Shown piece after piece: positions 63,341 to 64,000 of a stretch of DNA of 64,000 bases. The translations under genes were made by a program, and so were the position numbers. Origin of the DNA: DATARH01 sp035550515 (GTDB lineage: Bacteria > Pseudomonadota > Alphaproteobacteria > ATCC43930 > CGMCC-115725); contig DASZOZ010000039.1 of the NCBI GenBank assembly GCA_035550515.1, forward strand, positions 124,001-188,000, in the 5' to 3' direction. Each line of letters starts with the position of its first letter. Positions within the stretch are counted from its first letter, which is position 1. The notes beneath the pieces were generated by a model that saw only the letters and a list, made by a program, of their open reading frames with translations, did not search any database and was not told the DNA's origin.

Positions 63341-64000
63341 ATGGAGCGCATCAACATCGAGTTCACCTTGTTCTCGGCTTTCTATTCCCCGCTCATCTCG
63401 GTGATGTCCGGCGGGTTCCTGAAGGCCGAAGGCCTGGAAGCCGACTGGACGGTCGCCCCTCCCGGCGTCTCCGCGGTGAAGGCGTTGGAGGAAGGCCGGG
63501 CCGACGTCATCCAATCCGCCCCGAGCCAAGCCTTCACATCTTTGGCCCAGGGCCAGACGCCCACGGCCGTGCATTTTGCCCAGATCAACGAGATGGACGG
63601 GTTCTTCATCACGGGCCGGACTGCCGATCCGGGCTTTGAGTGGAAGAAGCTCGAAGGGGCCGAGGTGATCCTCTTCGGCGGCGGCCAGCCCCTGGCAATG
63701 TTCAAGTATGCCTGCCACAAGGCGGGCATCGATTTTGGCAAGCTCAGGGTCGTCAACGTTGGGGGCGCCGAGGACATGGACAAGGCGTTCCGGGCCGGCA
63801 GAGGGCAATACGTCCAGCAGCAAGGGCCCTTCCCGCAGCAGCTCGAGGCCGACGGAGTCGGCCACATCGTCGCGCAATGCGGCCCGAAGATCGGACCTGT
63901 CGCTTTCTCGAGCCTGGCGGCGAGACGAGACTGGCTGCAATCCGACACCGCCAAGGCGTTCATGCGCGCTTACACGAAAACACGGGCCTATATGCTGGCC
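63341..64000 (+). CDS. NMT1/TauA-like ABC substrate-binding protein (partial, 3' end outside window)
   Basis: The first 220 residues of a periplasmic-binding-protein-like protein run to the right edge. INIEFTLFSAFYSPLISVMS then GGFLKAEGLEADWTVAPPGV matches the NMT1/SsuA-like start, and SAVKALEEGRADVIQSAPSQ is the ligand-binding region. No signal peptide is visible at this start (MERINIEFTLF), so it may be a cytoplasmic thiamine-precursor-type enzyme or lack export. The 197-bp upstream gap is shared with the divergent MFS gene. Confidence 0.8.
   Translation, partial: MERINIEFTLFSAFYSPLISVMSGGFLKAEGLEADWTVAPPGVSAVKALEEGRADVIQSAPSQAFTSLAQGQTPTAVHFAQINEMDGFFITGRTADPGFEWKKLEGAEVILFGGGQPLAMFKYACHKAGIDFGKLRVVNVGGAEDMDKAFRAGRGQYVQQQGPFPQQLEADGVGHIVAQCGPKIGPVAFSSLAARRDWLQSDTAKAFMRAYTKTRAYMLA

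Overview
The window is high-GC chromosomal DNA from an alphaproteobacterium. The best guess is Rhodospirillales or a relative, inferred from gene order and protein features rather than any database search. The left 28 kb is conserved core. On the minus strand lie addB (cut by the left edge), murU, amgK and tsaE. A divergent flavoprotein reductase follows, then divL (a histidine-kinase-like cell-cycle protein with Tyr in place of the phospho-acceptor His), ahcY, a TPR protein, a regulatory phosphotransferase set (EIIA-HPr-EI plus HPr kinase), the ChvG/ChvI two-component system and pckA. The order addB-murU-amgK-tsaE-divL-ahcY and ptsM/ptsH-hprK-chvG-chvI-pckA is the classical alphaproteobacterial arrangement and supports the names.

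From 20 to 24.4 kb lies a biotin-dependent acyl-CoA carboxylase pair (mccB, mccA). They are separated by two long hairpins whose stems show compensatory base changes. From 24.4 to 41.6 kb is a run of catabolic and accessory enzymes: two TauD/TfdA dioxygenases, two aminotransferases, a flavin monooxygenase-like protein, a D-aminoacylase-type amidohydrolase, an S9 peptidase, a Gfo/Idh oxidoreductase, an alcohol dehydrogenase, a VOC protein, an acyl-CoA synthetase, an enolase-superfamily enzyme and an MFS transporter. A 33-bp tandem array derived from the dispersed palindromic repeats of this genome sits upstream of the flavin protein.

From about 41.9 to 54.6 kb the DNA looks like an accessory island. 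It holds small stand-alone genes (methyltransferase, GNAT, GST, histidine phosphatase, EamA, DUF2332, XRE, exonuclease), an IS1-like transposase, several hypothetical genes, and gene relics: two truncated EamA copies and a truncated MOSC gene. A small gene with a 22-residue internal repeat diverges mainly at synonymous positions, so it is probably real.

From 54.7 kb to the right edge come an epoxide-hydrolase-like protein, a class II aldolase, a LysR regulator, and the most interesting locus of the window: a family 1 encapsulin shell gene (57732-58547) followed 53 bp later by a large molybdopterin oxidoreductase (58601-61444). The oxidoreductase carries a C-terminal predicted four-helix domain and a short tail that could be a cargo-loading sequence; a DUF2945 gene follows. 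This could be a nanocompartment carrying a formate-dehydrogenase-like or other Mo enzyme, which would differ from the usual peroxidase and ferritin cargos. The window ends in an MFS transporter and the start of an NMT1-like substrate-binding protein. No rRNA, tRNA or CRISPR array was recognised.
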